A program made the position numbers and the translations under genes. From NCBI GenBank assembly GCA_020249265.1, contig JADCGA010000015.1, positions 57,470-121,469 on the forward strand: DNA of 64,000 nt, given 5' to 3'. Numbering within the stretch: position 1 is the first letter of the stretch; every line of letters starts with the position of its first letter. This DNA comes from Roseomonas sp. Lineage in GTDB: Bacteria; Pseudomonadota; Alphaproteobacteria; Acetobacterales; Acetobacteraceae. Positions 26,738 to 35,503 of this stretch are shown piece by piece. The notes under the pieces were generated by a model. It was not told the origin of the DNA, ran no database searches, and saw nothing but the letters and a program-made list of their open reading frames with translations.

Positions 26738-27997
26738 ATGGACGCGGAAGAACTGATACGCCGCCTGGCTGCCGCGCTCGCCATTGGCCTGCTTGTCGGC
26801 ACCGAGCGCCATTGGCGCGAACGCCAGGAAGCCGCGGGCCGCCGCACCGCCGGCGTGCGGACCTTCGCGCTGACCGGGCTTTTGGGCGGGATCATGGCGG
26901 TTCTGGCCGGTAACCTTGGCCAGAGTGGCGGCGCGCTGCTGCTGGGCTTTGGCCTGGCCGCGCTGCTGGCCGCCCAATTGCCCCTTGCTTTGCGCGAAGC
27001 CGATGCGGAGAACAAGGTTTCCGCCACCAGCCTGGTCGCGGCGCTTGGCACCTATAGCCTGGGCGCCATGGCGGTGATGGGGAATATGGCGGTGGCGGGT
27101 GCCGCCGCCGTGGCCATGACCGCGATCCTGGCCGCGCGGGAATCCCTCCATGGCATGATGACGCGCATCACCTGGGCCGAGCTGCGATCTGCGCTGGTGC
27201 TGCTTTCCATGACCTTGCTGGTCATGCCGCTTGTGCCGGATGAGCCCATGGCGATGCTGGGGGGCCTGAATCCGGCCAAGATTTGGCGCTTTGCCATTCT
27301 GCTCGCGGCGATATCCTATCTTGGCTATTTGGCGGTTCGGCTGATGGGGCCGGAACGCGGGCTGCTGTTCAGCGGCGCCGCCGGAGGGTTGATTTCTTCC
27401 ACTGCCGCCACGCTTTCCAATGCGCGCGCGGCAGCGGCTGGCGGCGCGGCCCTGGTGCTGGCGGCGGGGGCGTTGATGGCGGGCGCGGTTTCCTGCCTGC
27501 GCACTATTGGCATAGTGGCCTTCATCGCGCCGCAAGTGGCGGTTTTTCTGCTGGCGCCGCTTGGCATCGCGGCTTTGGGCATGGCGCTCGGGGCCTTTGT
27601 GCTCTCGCGCCGCGCAGCGGCTGATGGCGCATCCGGCAGCGTGCCAGAAAACCCCTTCGAACTCAGCGCCGTGCTGAAAATTGCGCTGCTATTGGCCGCC
27701 GTGGCGCTGATTTCCAAATTAGCGGGCGAGAGGCTGGGGCCAGGGGCCGTGCTGGCCGTGGCCGCGATCACTGGCCTGGCGGATGTGGACGCCGTGGCGC
27801 TTTCCGTGCCGCTGCTGGCGCCGGCGACGATTAGCCTGGAATTCGCTGCCCAGGCAGTACTGGCGGCGGTTGGCGTGAATATCTCCGCCAAGGCCGCCTA
27901 TGCGGTGATGCTGGGCGGCGGGCGCTTTGGGGTGGCCTTTGCCGCGCTGTCGCTGGCCGCTGGCGCGGCGGGGGCGCTGGCTCTCTTCTTTCTTTGA
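26738..27997 (+). CDS. MgtC/SapB family membrane protein with DUF4010 domain
   Basis: A 419-residue polytopic membrane protein. The N-terminal MgtC-like domain is recognised from LAIGLLVGTERHWRERQ, RRTAGVRTFALTGLLGG and ENKVSATSLVAALGTYSLGA. The C-terminal DUF4010 half begins near SALVLLSMTLLVMPLVPDEP and includes SSTAATLSNARA and GLADVDAVALSVPLLA. About ten to twelve membrane segments are predicted. The function of this two-domain family is not established; ion or envelope homeostasis is presumed. It is divergent from the ThiF gene across 80 bases. Confidence 0.85.
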   Translation: MDAEELIRRLAAALAIGLLVGTERHWRERQEAAGRRTAGVRTFALTGLLGGIMAVLAGNLGQSGGALLLGFGLAALLAAQLPLALREADAENKVSATSLVAALGTYSLGAMAVMGNMAVAGAAAVAMTAILAARESLHGMMTRITWAELRSALVLLSMTLLVMPLVPDEPMAMLGGLNPAKIWRFAILLAAISYLGYLAVRLMGPERGLLFSGAAGGLISSTAATLSNARAAAAGGAALVLAAGALMAGAVSCLRTIGIVAFIAPQVAVFLLAPLGIAALGMALGAFVLSRRAAADGASGSVPENPFELSAVLKIALLLAAVALISKLAGERLGPGAVLAVAAITGLADVDAVALSVPLLAPATISLEFAAQAVLAAVGVNISAKAAYAVMLGGGRFGVAFAALSLAAGAAGALALFFL

Positions 27998-28062
27998 AGA
28001 CAACCCCTTGCCGCCCGCGCGCGCTGGCGCCACCCTGCGCCGGATTGCAGGAGGAAAACGCG

Positions 28063-30204
28063 ATGCCCGCCGAAGGCGGCCCTTTGAGTGCCGGAGAATC
28101 CACAGTGAATTTTGGTGCTTTGGATGCGATGATTCGCCCCCGTTCTGTTGCCGTGATTGGCGCTTCCGATGACGGTACGCGCATTGGCGGGCGGCCCATT
28201 GCCTATATGCAAAGCCAGGGTTTTCAGGGCCGGCTTTTGCCCGTGAACCCGAATCGCCCGACCGTACAGGGCCTGCCGGCCTTTGCATCTGTCGCCGCGC
28301 TGCCGGAAGTGCCCGATGTCGCCATCATCGCCGTGCCGGGTGAGGCCGCGATCCAGGCCATGGATGATCTGGGCGCGCGGGGCTGCAAATCCGCGATTGT
28401 CTTCACCGCGGGCTTTGCCGAGGTGGATGAGGCCGGCGCCGCCATGCAGGAAAGGCTTGTCGCCGCCGCGCGGCGCCATGGCATGCGCATGCTGGGGCCG
28501 AATTGCCTTGGCCTGTTCAATGCTGCGATTGGTTTTTATCCCATCTTCTCGCTTTCCTTCGAACAAGGCTGGCCCATTCGCGGCAATATCGGCATTGCGT
28601 CCCAATCCGGCGCCTATGGCACGCATGTTTTCGCCGTGGCGCGCCAGCGCGGGCTTGGCACCACCGTCTGCGTGACCACCGGCAATGAAGCCGATGTCTC
28701 CTTAGGTGAGGCGATTGGTTGGATGGCGCAGGCGCCGGAAGTGGAAGTGATTTGCGCCTATGCTGAAGGCATTCGCGAAAGTGCTGGCTTTGTCGCAGCC
28801 CTTGATCTGGCGCGGCGCAACCGCAAACCCGTGATCATGATGAAGGTGGGGGCGAGCGCTTTGGGGGGTGCTGCGGCGAAATCCCACACTGCCTCCATCG
28901 CCGGCGATGATGCGGTGACACAAGCCGTGCTGGATGAATTCGGCGTATTGCGCGCGCACACCACGGAAGAAATGCTGGACATCGCCTATGCGGCATCGCG
29001 GCGCATTTATCCGGTGCATAATTCGCTTGGTGTGCTGACCGTGAGTGGTGGTGCCGGCGTGCTGATTTCCGATGCTTCGGAAGCAGTTGGCCTGCCCATG
29101 CCGGAAATGCCGCAGGCGTCTCAGGAGAAGCTGCGCGGCCTGATCAGCTTCTGCGCGCCGCGCAACCCGGTGGATTGCACCGCGCAAGCTGTGAATCAGA
29201 CCGAGCTTTTCGGAGACTTCCTGGAAGCGACGGCGGGTGATGGTGGCTATCCTTCTGTTCTGGTGTTTCTGACGCAGACGGGGGGATCAACCTCCATGGC
29301 GCCGAAGCTGCGGCCCTTCATGCGTGATGCCATCGCCAAACGGCGCGACCGGCTTTGGGTGCTTTCAGCGATTTGCTCGCGCGAAAAGGTGCGCGAATAT
29401 GAAGAAGACGGCTTCCTTGTTTTGGAAGACCCAACCCGCGCCGTGAATGCCATTGCCGCCATGGGCCGCTTCGGTGCTTATTTCGCGCGGCAGGAAGCGG
29501 GTGCGGCGGGGGCGCTGCCGAATGTGGTGCTGCCCGCGCAAACGCCAACGGAGGCCGAAGCCAAGCGCCTGCTGGCCGAAGCGGGCCTGCCTGCCGTGCC
29601 TGAGCGCGCCTGCGCGAATGTTGAAGAAGCGGTGCGCGTCGCCGATGCCATGGGCTATCCGGTAGTGGCGAAAATCCTCTCGCCCGATATTCTGCATAAA
29701 AGCGAAATCGGTGGCGTGATTTTGAATATTGCGGATGCCGTCGCGGTGCGTGAAGCGCATGCCACTTTGCTGGCGCGTGCCGCGCAGCATGCGCCCAAGG
29801 CGCACATTGAAGGCGTGTTGATCGCGAAGCAAATCAATGGCGGCGTTGAAATGGCATTGGGGGTGTTGCGCGATCCTGTATTCGGCCCTGTCGCCATGGT
29901 CGGGCTTGGGGGCGTGTTTATCGAAATCCTCAAGGATGTCGCCTTCCGTCGTTGCCCCTTCAATGAAACCGAAGCCGAGGCCATGATCCGTTCGCTAAAA
30001 GGCTTCCCGTTGTTGGATGGCGCGCGTGGCAAGCCGAAAGCCGATGTGAAAGCGCTGGCGGAGGCGCTTGCCGCGCTGTCGCGCTTCGCCGTGGCGGCGG
30101 GGCCGCGTTTGGCATCCGTGGATGTGAACCCCATGCTGGTACTGCCGGCAGGGCAGGGCGCCTTTGCTGCGGATGCGGTGATTGAAATCGAGGAAGCGCA
30201 GTGA
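28063..30204 (+). CDS. Acetate--CoA ligase (NDP-forming)-like acyl-CoA ligase
   Basis: A 713-residue fused acyl-CoA synthetase: CoA-binding domain (RPRSVAVIGASDDGTRIGGR), two succinyl-CoA-ligase-like domains containing GPNCLGLFN, IASQSGAYG and KSHTASIAG, and a C-terminal ATP-grasp domain (PVVAKILSPDILHKSEIGG). The His of SHTASIAG is the likely phospho-acceptor by family analogy. ATG 28063 follows CAGGAGGAA. The frame runs back to 27994 but without homology. It opens the acyl-CoA operon and should activate the acid that the later enzymes oxidise. Confidence 0.9.
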   Translation: MPAEGGPLSAGESTVNFGALDAMIRPRSVAVIGASDDGTRIGGRPIAYMQSQGFQGRLLPVNPNRPTVQGLPAFASVAALPEVPDVAIIAVPGEAAIQAMDDLGARGCKSAIVFTAGFAEVDEAGAAMQERLVAAARRHGMRMLGPNCLGLFNAAIGFYPIFSLSFEQGWPIRGNIGIASQSGAYGTHVFAVARQRGLGTTVCVTTGNEADVSLGEAIGWMAQAPEVEVICAYAEGIRESAGFVAALDLARRNRKPVIMMKVGASALGGAAAKSHTASIAGDDAVTQAVLDEFGVLRAHTTEEMLDIAYAASRRIYPVHNSLGVLTVSGGAGVLISDASEAVGLPMPEMPQASQEKLRGLISFCAPRNPVDCTAQAVNQTELFGDFLEATAGDGGYPSVLVFLTQTGGSTSMAPKLRPFMRDAIAKRRDRLWVLSAICSREKVREYEEDGFLVLEDPTRAVNAIAAMGRFGAYFARQEAGAAGALPNVVLPAQTPTEAEAKRLLAEAGLPAVPERACANVEEAVRVADAMGYPVVAKILSPDILHKSEIGGVILNIADAVAVREAHATLLARAAQHAPKAHIEGVLIAKQINGGVEMALGVLRDPVFGPVAMVGLGGVFIEILKDVAFRRCPFNETEAEAMIRSLKGFPLLDGARGKPKADVKALAEALAALSRFAVAAGPRLASVDVNPMLVLPAGQGAFAADAVIEIEEAQ

Positions 30205-30205
30205 C

Positions 30206-31063
30206 ATGCCAATCATCTACGAAAAGCTGCTGAACTACCCCATCCCGGAAATGCGCCAGCATCTGCGCTGGCAGGATGTAGCGATGTATAACTTCTCTGT
30301 TGGGCTCGGCCAGGACCCGATGGATGAACAGCAGCTCGATTTCCTTTATGAACCGCGCCTGAAAGTCATGCCCTCCATGCCCGTGGTGCTCGGCGCGCCT
30401 GGCTTTTGGTCGCGTAATCCCGATACCGGCATGGATTGGGTGAAGATTGTGCATGGCGAACAGGGCTTGATCCTGCACAAACCCTTGCCGACAGAAGGCG
30501 AAATCATCGGGCGTTCACGCGTGACGGGCCTGGTGGATCGCGGCGAAGGCAAGGGCGCGCTCATGTATTCCGAACGCCAGGTGATTGACGCGAAAACGGG
30601 TGATTTGCTGGCCACACTCACCAGCACATCCTTTCTGCGCGGCGATGGTGGTTTTGGCGGGCCGAGCGGGCCGGTGAAGCAACCGCACCCAGAACCGGAC
30701 CGCGCGCCGGATATCATGCTTGATCTGGCAACGCGGCCGGAACAGGCGCTGATCTATCGGCTGAATACGGATTTGAACCCGCTGCATATAGACCCGAAAA
30801 TCGCCGCCGCTGCCGGCTTCCCGCGCCCCATTCTGCATGGGCTTTGCACCTTTGGTACGGTCTGCCATGCGCTGTTGAAGACGCTTTGCAATTACGATAC
30901 GGCGCGCTTCGGGAAGATGGATTTGCGCTTTTCTTCCCCGGTCTATCCCGGTGAGACGATCCGTAGCGAGATTTGGCACGAAGCAGGCGGCGCTGCCTTC
31001 CGCGCGCGGGTGGTGGAACGTGACAAGATTGTCGTCAGCAATGGCCTGTTTCGTTTTGCCTGA
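30206..31063 (+). CDS. MaoC-family 2-enoyl-CoA hydratase, double hot-dog
   Basis: A 285-residue protein with an N-terminal degenerate hot-dog domain and a C-terminal active one. The hydratase motif reads NTDLNPLHIDPKIAAAAGF, followed by PRPILHGLCTFG, as in multifunctional enzyme type 2 hydratases. ATG 30206 lies one base after the stop of the ligase gene. It would hydrate 2-enoyl-CoA to the (R)-3-hydroxyacyl-CoA, in parallel with or alternative to the crotonase-type enzyme at 33520. Confidence 0.88.
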   Translation: MPIIYEKLLNYPIPEMRQHLRWQDVAMYNFSVGLGQDPMDEQQLDFLYEPRLKVMPSMPVVLGAPGFWSRNPDTGMDWVKIVHGEQGLILHKPLPTEGEIIGRSRVTGLVDRGEGKGALMYSERQVIDAKTGDLLATLTSTSFLRGDGGFGGPSGPVKQPHPEPDRAPDIMLDLATRPEQALIYRLNTDLNPLHIDPKIAAAAGFPRPILHGLCTFGTVCHALLKTLCNYDTARFGKMDLRFSSPVYPGETIRSEIWHEAGGAAFRARVVERDKIVVSNGLFRFA

Positions 31064-31083
31064 ATGATGATGGGAAAAGACGC

Positions 31084-31764
31084 ATGATCAACAAGATTGT
31101 TCAATCCATGGCCGATGCCATGGCCGGCATCAAGGATGGCTCAACCGTTCTGATCGGTGGCTTTGGGGCGGTTGGCCAGCCTGACCAATTGATTGAAGGG
31201 CTGATCGAACAGGGGGCAACAGACCTGACCTGCGTTGCCAATAACGCCGGCACCGGGAGGGTTGGGCTCGCGCGCTTGATGGAATTGGGCCGGGTGCGGA
31301 AGATCATTTGCTCCTTCCCGCGTTCCGCTGGTTCTGTGGTGTTTGAAGAGCTTTATCGCCAAGGCAAGATCGAATTGGAGATTGTGCCGCAAGGGACCAT
31401 GGCGGAACGCATGCGCGCGGCCGGTGCTGGCGTGCCGGCGTTTTTCACCGCGACATCGGTTGGCACCATCCTGGCCAATGGCAAGGAACAGCGTGAATTC
31501 AATGGCCGTACCTATGTCATGGAACATGCGCTCAAGGCCGATGTGGCTTTGGTGGAAGCCTGGGAAGGGGATCGCTGGGGCAATCTGACCTATCGTTCCA
31601 GTGGGCGGAACTTCAATCCGGTAATGGCCATGGCAGCCGATATGACCATCGCGCAGGTCAGCCATATCCGCGAGCTTGGTGAGATTGTGCCGGAGAATGT
31701 GCACACACCTGGCATTTTCGTGAAGCGCGTGTTGCATATTGACCGCGGCCCGGCATGGGCTTGA
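31084..31764 (+). CDS. 3-oxoacid CoA-transferase family, subunit A
   Basis: A 226-residue alpha subunit. Signatures are GSTVLIGGFGAVGQPDQLIE, the oxyanion-hole/CoA segment VANNAGTGRVGLARL, and VPQGTMAERMRAAGAGVPAF. A ribosome binding site GGGAAAAG precedes ATG 31084. It pairs with subunit B 26 bases downstream. Family I CoA-transferases move CoA from succinyl-CoA or another donor onto a 3-oxo acid such as acetoacetate or 3-oxoadipate; the acceptor here is unknown. Confidence 0.92.
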   Translation: MINKIVQSMADAMAGIKDGSTVLIGGFGAVGQPDQLIEGLIEQGATDLTCVANNAGTGRVGLARLMELGRVRKIICSFPRSAGSVVFEELYRQGKIELEIVPQGTMAERMRAAGAGVPAFFTATSVGTILANGKEQREFNGRTYVMEHALKADVALVEAWEGDRWGNLTYRSSGRNFNPVMAMAADMTIAQVSHIRELGEIVPENVHTPGIFVKRVLHIDRGPAWA

Positions 31765-31790
31765 AGGTTCAGGAAAGAAGGGATCAAACC

Positions 31791-32432
31791 ATGACAGGCT
31801 TTGACCGTAAGCAAATGGCCGCCCGTGTCGCCGAAGACATTCCGGAAGGCTGGTTCGTCAATCTTGGCATCGGCATTCCGACCATGATCGCGAATTACGT
31901 GCCGCTGGAACGCGAGGTGATTCTGCATTCAGAAAACGGCATTCTGGGCATGGGGCCCGCGCCCGCACCCGATAAGGTGGACCCCTGGCTGGTGAATGCC
32001 GGCAAGCAGGCGGTCACGCTACGCCCCGGTGGTTCCTATTTCCACCACGCCGATAGCTTTGCCATGATCCGCGGCGGTCATATTGATCTTTGCGTGCTCG
32101 GCGCTTTTGAAGTCGCGGCCAATGGCGATATCGCCAATTGGGCGACTAGCGAAAATGATTCAGCCCCTGCCGTTGGTGGCGCGATGGACCTTGGCGCCGG
32201 TGCCAAGCGGCTTTGGGTGGTGATGGAACACACCACCAAGGATGGCGGCCATAAAATCGTGGAACGTTGCAGCTACCCGCTGACAACGCCAGGCGCGGTG
32301 AGCCGCGTTTATACCAATCTCGGCGTTTTGGATGTGGTGCAGGGCAAGGGTTTTGTGGTGCGCGATCTGGCGCCGGGCGTGACCTTTGACCAAATCCAGG
32401 CGGCGAGTGGTGCCAAGCTGCACACGAACTGA
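31791..32432 (+). CDS. 3-oxoacid CoA-transferase family, subunit B
   Basis: A 213-residue beta subunit carrying the catalytic glutamate Glu48 in ILHSENGILGMGP, which forms the glutamyl-CoA intermediate. The segments GWFVNLGIGIPTMIANYVP and GGHIDLCVLGAFEV are typical. ATG 31791 is preferred over the open frame to 31755. It works as a heteromer with the 31084 product. In this operon it may either activate the substrate or recover CoA at the end of the pathway. Confidence 0.92.
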   Translation: MTGFDRKQMAARVAEDIPEGWFVNLGIGIPTMIANYVPLEREVILHSENGILGMGPAPAPDKVDPWLVNAGKQAVTLRPGGSYFHHADSFAMIRGGHIDLCVLGAFEVAANGDIANWATSENDSAPAVGGAMDLGAGAKRLWVVMEHTTKDGGHKIVERCSYPLTTPGAVSRVYTNLGVLDVVQGKGFVVRDLAPGVTFDQIQAASGAKLHTN

Positions 32433-32452
32433 CGCATGCAAGGAATAAGAAC

Positions 32453-33523
32453 ATGAGTGAGGTTTTGGAAGAACGCGCGGAATCCATTCGCATGATCCGC
32501 GATAGCGCCGGTGCGGTGGCGCCGCGCGGTGGAGACAGTAAGCGTGTGCGTGCGCTGCGCTTTGTAACACCTGGTTTTGACAAGGGCGTCTTCGGCCAAA
32601 TGGGTGAATTTGGCTGGATCGGGTTGGCTGTGGCGGAAGCCGCTGGTGGTGCCGGGCTTGGCATGAGTGAAGCCATTGCGCTGACGGAAGAATTAGCCGC
32701 TGGCTTGGCGCCAGAACCGCTGATTCCCGCCATGCTTTCCGCGCGCCTGCTGGCGGCCGCAGATGGTCAATCCCTGCTTGGGCCGTTACTCGCTGGCAAG
32801 CAAATGGTGCTGACCGCCTGGCAAGAACGCGCTGATACGCTGGCCGCGCCGGGCAATGCCGATGCACCGCGCGTGTTTGTCCCGCAAGCAGGGGGTGCCG
32901 ATGTGTTTCTGGTTCCGGTGCGTGAAGGCGCGGGGCTTGCGCTCTACGCCGTGCCGGCGGCGGGGGCTGATCTATCCTTGGAAAAAACAATGGATGGCGG
33001 CTATTTCGGCACGCTGCGCGCTGATCCTGCGCGGGGCAAACGAATCGCCGCTGATATTGGCGCCGTGCTGGATGCTGCACTTGATGAAGCCGCGCTGATG
33101 ACGGCGGGCGCCATGGTCGGTCTGATGGAACGCGCCTTTGACATGACGCTTGCCTATCTGAAAACGCGCCAGCAATTCGGCCGCATCATTGGCACTTTCC
33201 AAGCCTTGCAGCATAGCGCAGCGGATTTGAAAATTCATCTCTCGCTCACGCGCGCGGCGGTGGAAGCCGCGGCGGCGGCTTTGGATGCCGGGGCGGAAGG
33301 CGATGCGCGCAAGGCCGCCGTTTCCAAGGCCAAGGCGCGCGCGGGTGAAAGCGGGTTGATGGTTTTGCGCCAATGCATCCAATTGCATGGCGGCATTGGC
33401 TACACCGATGAATATGATGTCGGGCTTTATCTGCGTCGCGGCATGGTGATTGCCAATCAATTCGGCTCGGCCGCCTTGCATCGCCGACGCTTCATGGCGC
33501 TGGCGCCGGAGGATGCGGAATGA
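32453..33523 (+). CDS. Acyl-CoA dehydrogenase family protein (divergent)
   Basis: A 356-residue FAD enzyme relative. The N-terminal helical domain shows GEFGWIGLAVAEAAGGAGLG, the C-terminal domain KTRQQFGRIIGTFQALQHSA and QCIQLHGGIGYTDEYDVGLY. The middle beta domain is short and divergent, as in the smaller partner of paired acyl-CoA dehydrogenases used for steroid or alicyclic rings. Its stop overlaps the enoyl-CoA hydratase ATG by 4 bases. A complex with the second dehydrogenase (34310) is plausible but not shown. Confidence 0.85.
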   Translation: MSEVLEERAESIRMIRDSAGAVAPRGGDSKRVRALRFVTPGFDKGVFGQMGEFGWIGLAVAEAAGGAGLGMSEAIALTEELAAGLAPEPLIPAMLSARLLAAADGQSLLGPLLAGKQMVLTAWQERADTLAAPGNADAPRVFVPQAGGADVFLVPVREGAGLALYAVPAAGADLSLEKTMDGGYFGTLRADPARGKRIAADIGAVLDAALDEAALMTAGAMVGLMERAFDMTLAYLKTRQQFGRIIGTFQALQHSAADLKIHLSLTRAAVEAAAAALDAGAEGDARKAAVSKAKARAGESGLMVLRQCIQLHGGIGYTDEYDVGLYLRRGMVIANQFGSAALHRRRFMALAPEDAE

Positions 33524-34305
33524 ACGCCGCCGCTGAACCCTTGCGCCAACGCATTCTGGAAGAACGCGATGGCGCGGTGCTGATCGTCACCATTGATTGC
33601 CCGTCACGCAAGAACGCCATCGCGCCTGTGCTGCGCGCCGCGATGGAAGACGTGATGGAACGCGCCCATGGCGATGAGACCATCCGCGCCATTGTGGTGA
33701 CGGGCGCTGAGGGCACTTTCTGCGCCGGCGGCGATATTTCCTCCATGGATATTGATAGCACGCTGGCGGGGCGCGAACGCATGCGCCGTACGCATAAGCT
33801 GGTGCGCCTCATGGCCAAGGGCGGCAAGCCGATTGTTGCCGCAGTGGAAGGCTGGGCAGCGGGGGCCGGCATGGCGGTGGCTTGCGCCTGCGATGTGATT
33901 GTCGCCGCCGAAGATGCGCGCTTCACGGCGGGTTTCCATAAGATTGGCCTGATGTCCGATATGGGCCTGCCGCATTTCCTGCCAGCGCGCGTTGGCATTG
34001 GCCGCGCGCGGCGCATCCTGTTTTTCCATGAAGTGATCGCCGCGCCAGAAGCCGAACGCATCGGCCTGGCGGATTACGTCGCACCCCCCGGCAAGGCTTT
34101 GGAAGCCGCCTTGGAAAAAGCGCGCTTCCTGGCCGCTGAGGCACCTGGCCCCATCGCCTTCACCAAGCAAATCTTCGCCGATGGGCTGGATGAGGCTTTG
34201 GCGCAGGAACAAACCTATCAGGCTGCGCTGTTCACGACAGAAGATTTCAAGGAAGGCCGCGCGGCGTTCTTCGCCAAGCGCAAGCCGAATTTTACCGGAG
34301 GCTGA
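33520..34305 (+). CDS. Enoyl-CoA hydratase/isomerase (crotonase) family
   Basis: A 261-residue crotonase. The oxyanion-hole segment GTFCAGGDISSMD and the second one in EGWAAGAGMAVACACDVIVA are clear, followed by FHKIGLMSDMGLPHFLP. It starts inside the ATGA at the end of the preceding dehydrogenase gene. Expected role: hydration or double-bond isomerisation of the enoyl-CoA made by the neighbouring dehydrogenases. Confidence 0.9.
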   Translation: MNAAAEPLRQRILEERDGAVLIVTIDCPSRKNAIAPVLRAAMEDVMERAHGDETIRAIVVTGAEGTFCAGGDISSMDIDSTLAGRERMRRTHKLVRLMAKGGKPIVAAVEGWAAGAGMAVACACDVIVAAEDARFTAGFHKIGLMSDMGLPHFLPARVGIGRARRILFFHEVIAAPEAERIGLADYVAPPGKALEAALEKARFLAAEAPGPIAFTKQIFADGLDEALAQEQTYQAALFTTEDFKEGRAAFFAKRKPNFTGG

Positions 34306-34309
34306 ACAG

Positions 34310-35473
34310 ATGATCGAAGCTCGCGAAACCCAGGACCTCAACTTTCTGGAAGATGAAGCCTTCCGGCTGCATGTGCGTGGCTGGATTGAAGGCAATTACC
34401 CAGCCGATTTACGCAATCCGCCAAAGCGCCTGCATTGGGATGAAAACAAGCCCTGGTATTACAAATTGGCCGAGAAAGGCTGGCTCTGCCCTGGCTGGCC
34501 GCGCGAATTTGGAGGGCTTGGGCTTTCGCCGGCGAAGCAAATCATTTTCACCGAAGAAATCGAACGCCATGGCTGCGCACGCACCAATGACCATGGCATT
34601 GTGATGGTTGGGCCGCTGCTGATCAATCACGGCACGCGCGAACAGCAGCAGCGTTTCCTGCCAAAAATCCTTTCGGGTGAGCATATCTGGTGCCAGGGCT
34701 ATTCCGAACCCAATGCAGGGTCGGATTTGGCGGCTTTGCGCACGGAAGCGGTGCTCGATGGCGATACCTATGTGGTGAATGGCCAGAAGATTTGGACTAC
34801 GCTGGCGATGGATGCCAATTGGTGCTTCCTGCTGGTGCGCACGGACAAGAACGCGAAGAAGCAGGAAGGCATTTCCTTCCTGCTGGTGGATATGAATACG
34901 CCCGGCATTACCGTGAAGCCCATCATCAATCTGGAATATCACGACGAATTCTGTGAGGTATTCTTCGATAATGTGCGCGTGCCCGCGGCCAATCTGGTCG
35001 GCACGCCCAATCGCGGCTGGGATATGGCGAAGGCGCTTCTTTCCTTTGAGCGCATTTATCTGGGATCGCCCAGGCTTTCGGCTTATGCATTTTCGCGCCT
35101 CAAGCAGCTCGCGGAACGGATGGGGGTTTGGGAAGATGCGGTGTTTCAGGACACCTACGCCAAGCTGCGGCTTGATCTGGAAGATCTGAAATCGCTCTAC
35201 GGCGTTTTCGTGGATAAGGTCAGGCGGGGTGAAACGCTGGGCCCCGATGTGTCCATGCTGAAGGTGTTTCAGACTGAGCTGTTTCAGCGCATCACGGATA
35301 CCATGCTGGAAATCTGTGGGGAGAATGCCGGCTTGCTGGACCCCATGGAAGGCAATCGCAACCTGAACCCGACAGGGCTTTATATTCAGGCGCGGCCTTC
35401 GACTATTTATGGCGGCTCGAATGAAATCCAGCGCAATATCATCAGCAAGAATGTCCTCGCGCTGCCGGGTTAA
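34310..35473 (+). CDS. Acyl-CoA dehydrogenase
   Basis: A 387-residue acyl-CoA dehydrogenase with the flavin-binding YSEPNAGSDLAALRT, WTTLAMDANWCFLLVRTD, and the C-terminal STIYGGSNEIQRNIISKNVL. ATG 34310 follows ACCGGAGG; the frame extends to 34181 within the hydratase gene but without homology. The long N-terminal part (WIEGNYPADLRNPPKRLHWD) is typical of pimeloyl-CoA- or steroid-side-chain-type members. It is separated from the hydratase gene by only 4 bases. Confidence 0.9.
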   Translation: MIEARETQDLNFLEDEAFRLHVRGWIEGNYPADLRNPPKRLHWDENKPWYYKLAEKGWLCPGWPREFGGLGLSPAKQIIFTEEIERHGCARTNDHGIVMVGPLLINHGTREQQQRFLPKILSGEHIWCQGYSEPNAGSDLAALRTEAVLDGDTYVVNGQKIWTTLAMDANWCFLLVRTDKNAKKQEGISFLLVDMNTPGITVKPIINLEYHDEFCEVFFDNVRVPAANLVGTPNRGWDMAKALLSFERIYLGSPRLSAYAFSRLKQLAERMGVWEDAVFQDTYAKLRLDLEDLKSLYGVFVDKVRRGETLGPDVSMLKVFQTELFQRITDTMLEICGENAGLLDPMEGNRNLNPTGLYIQARPSTIYGGSNEIQRNIISKNVLALPG

Positions 35474-35503
35474 GGCAGTGCACGCATCACAGGAATAAAA
35501 ATC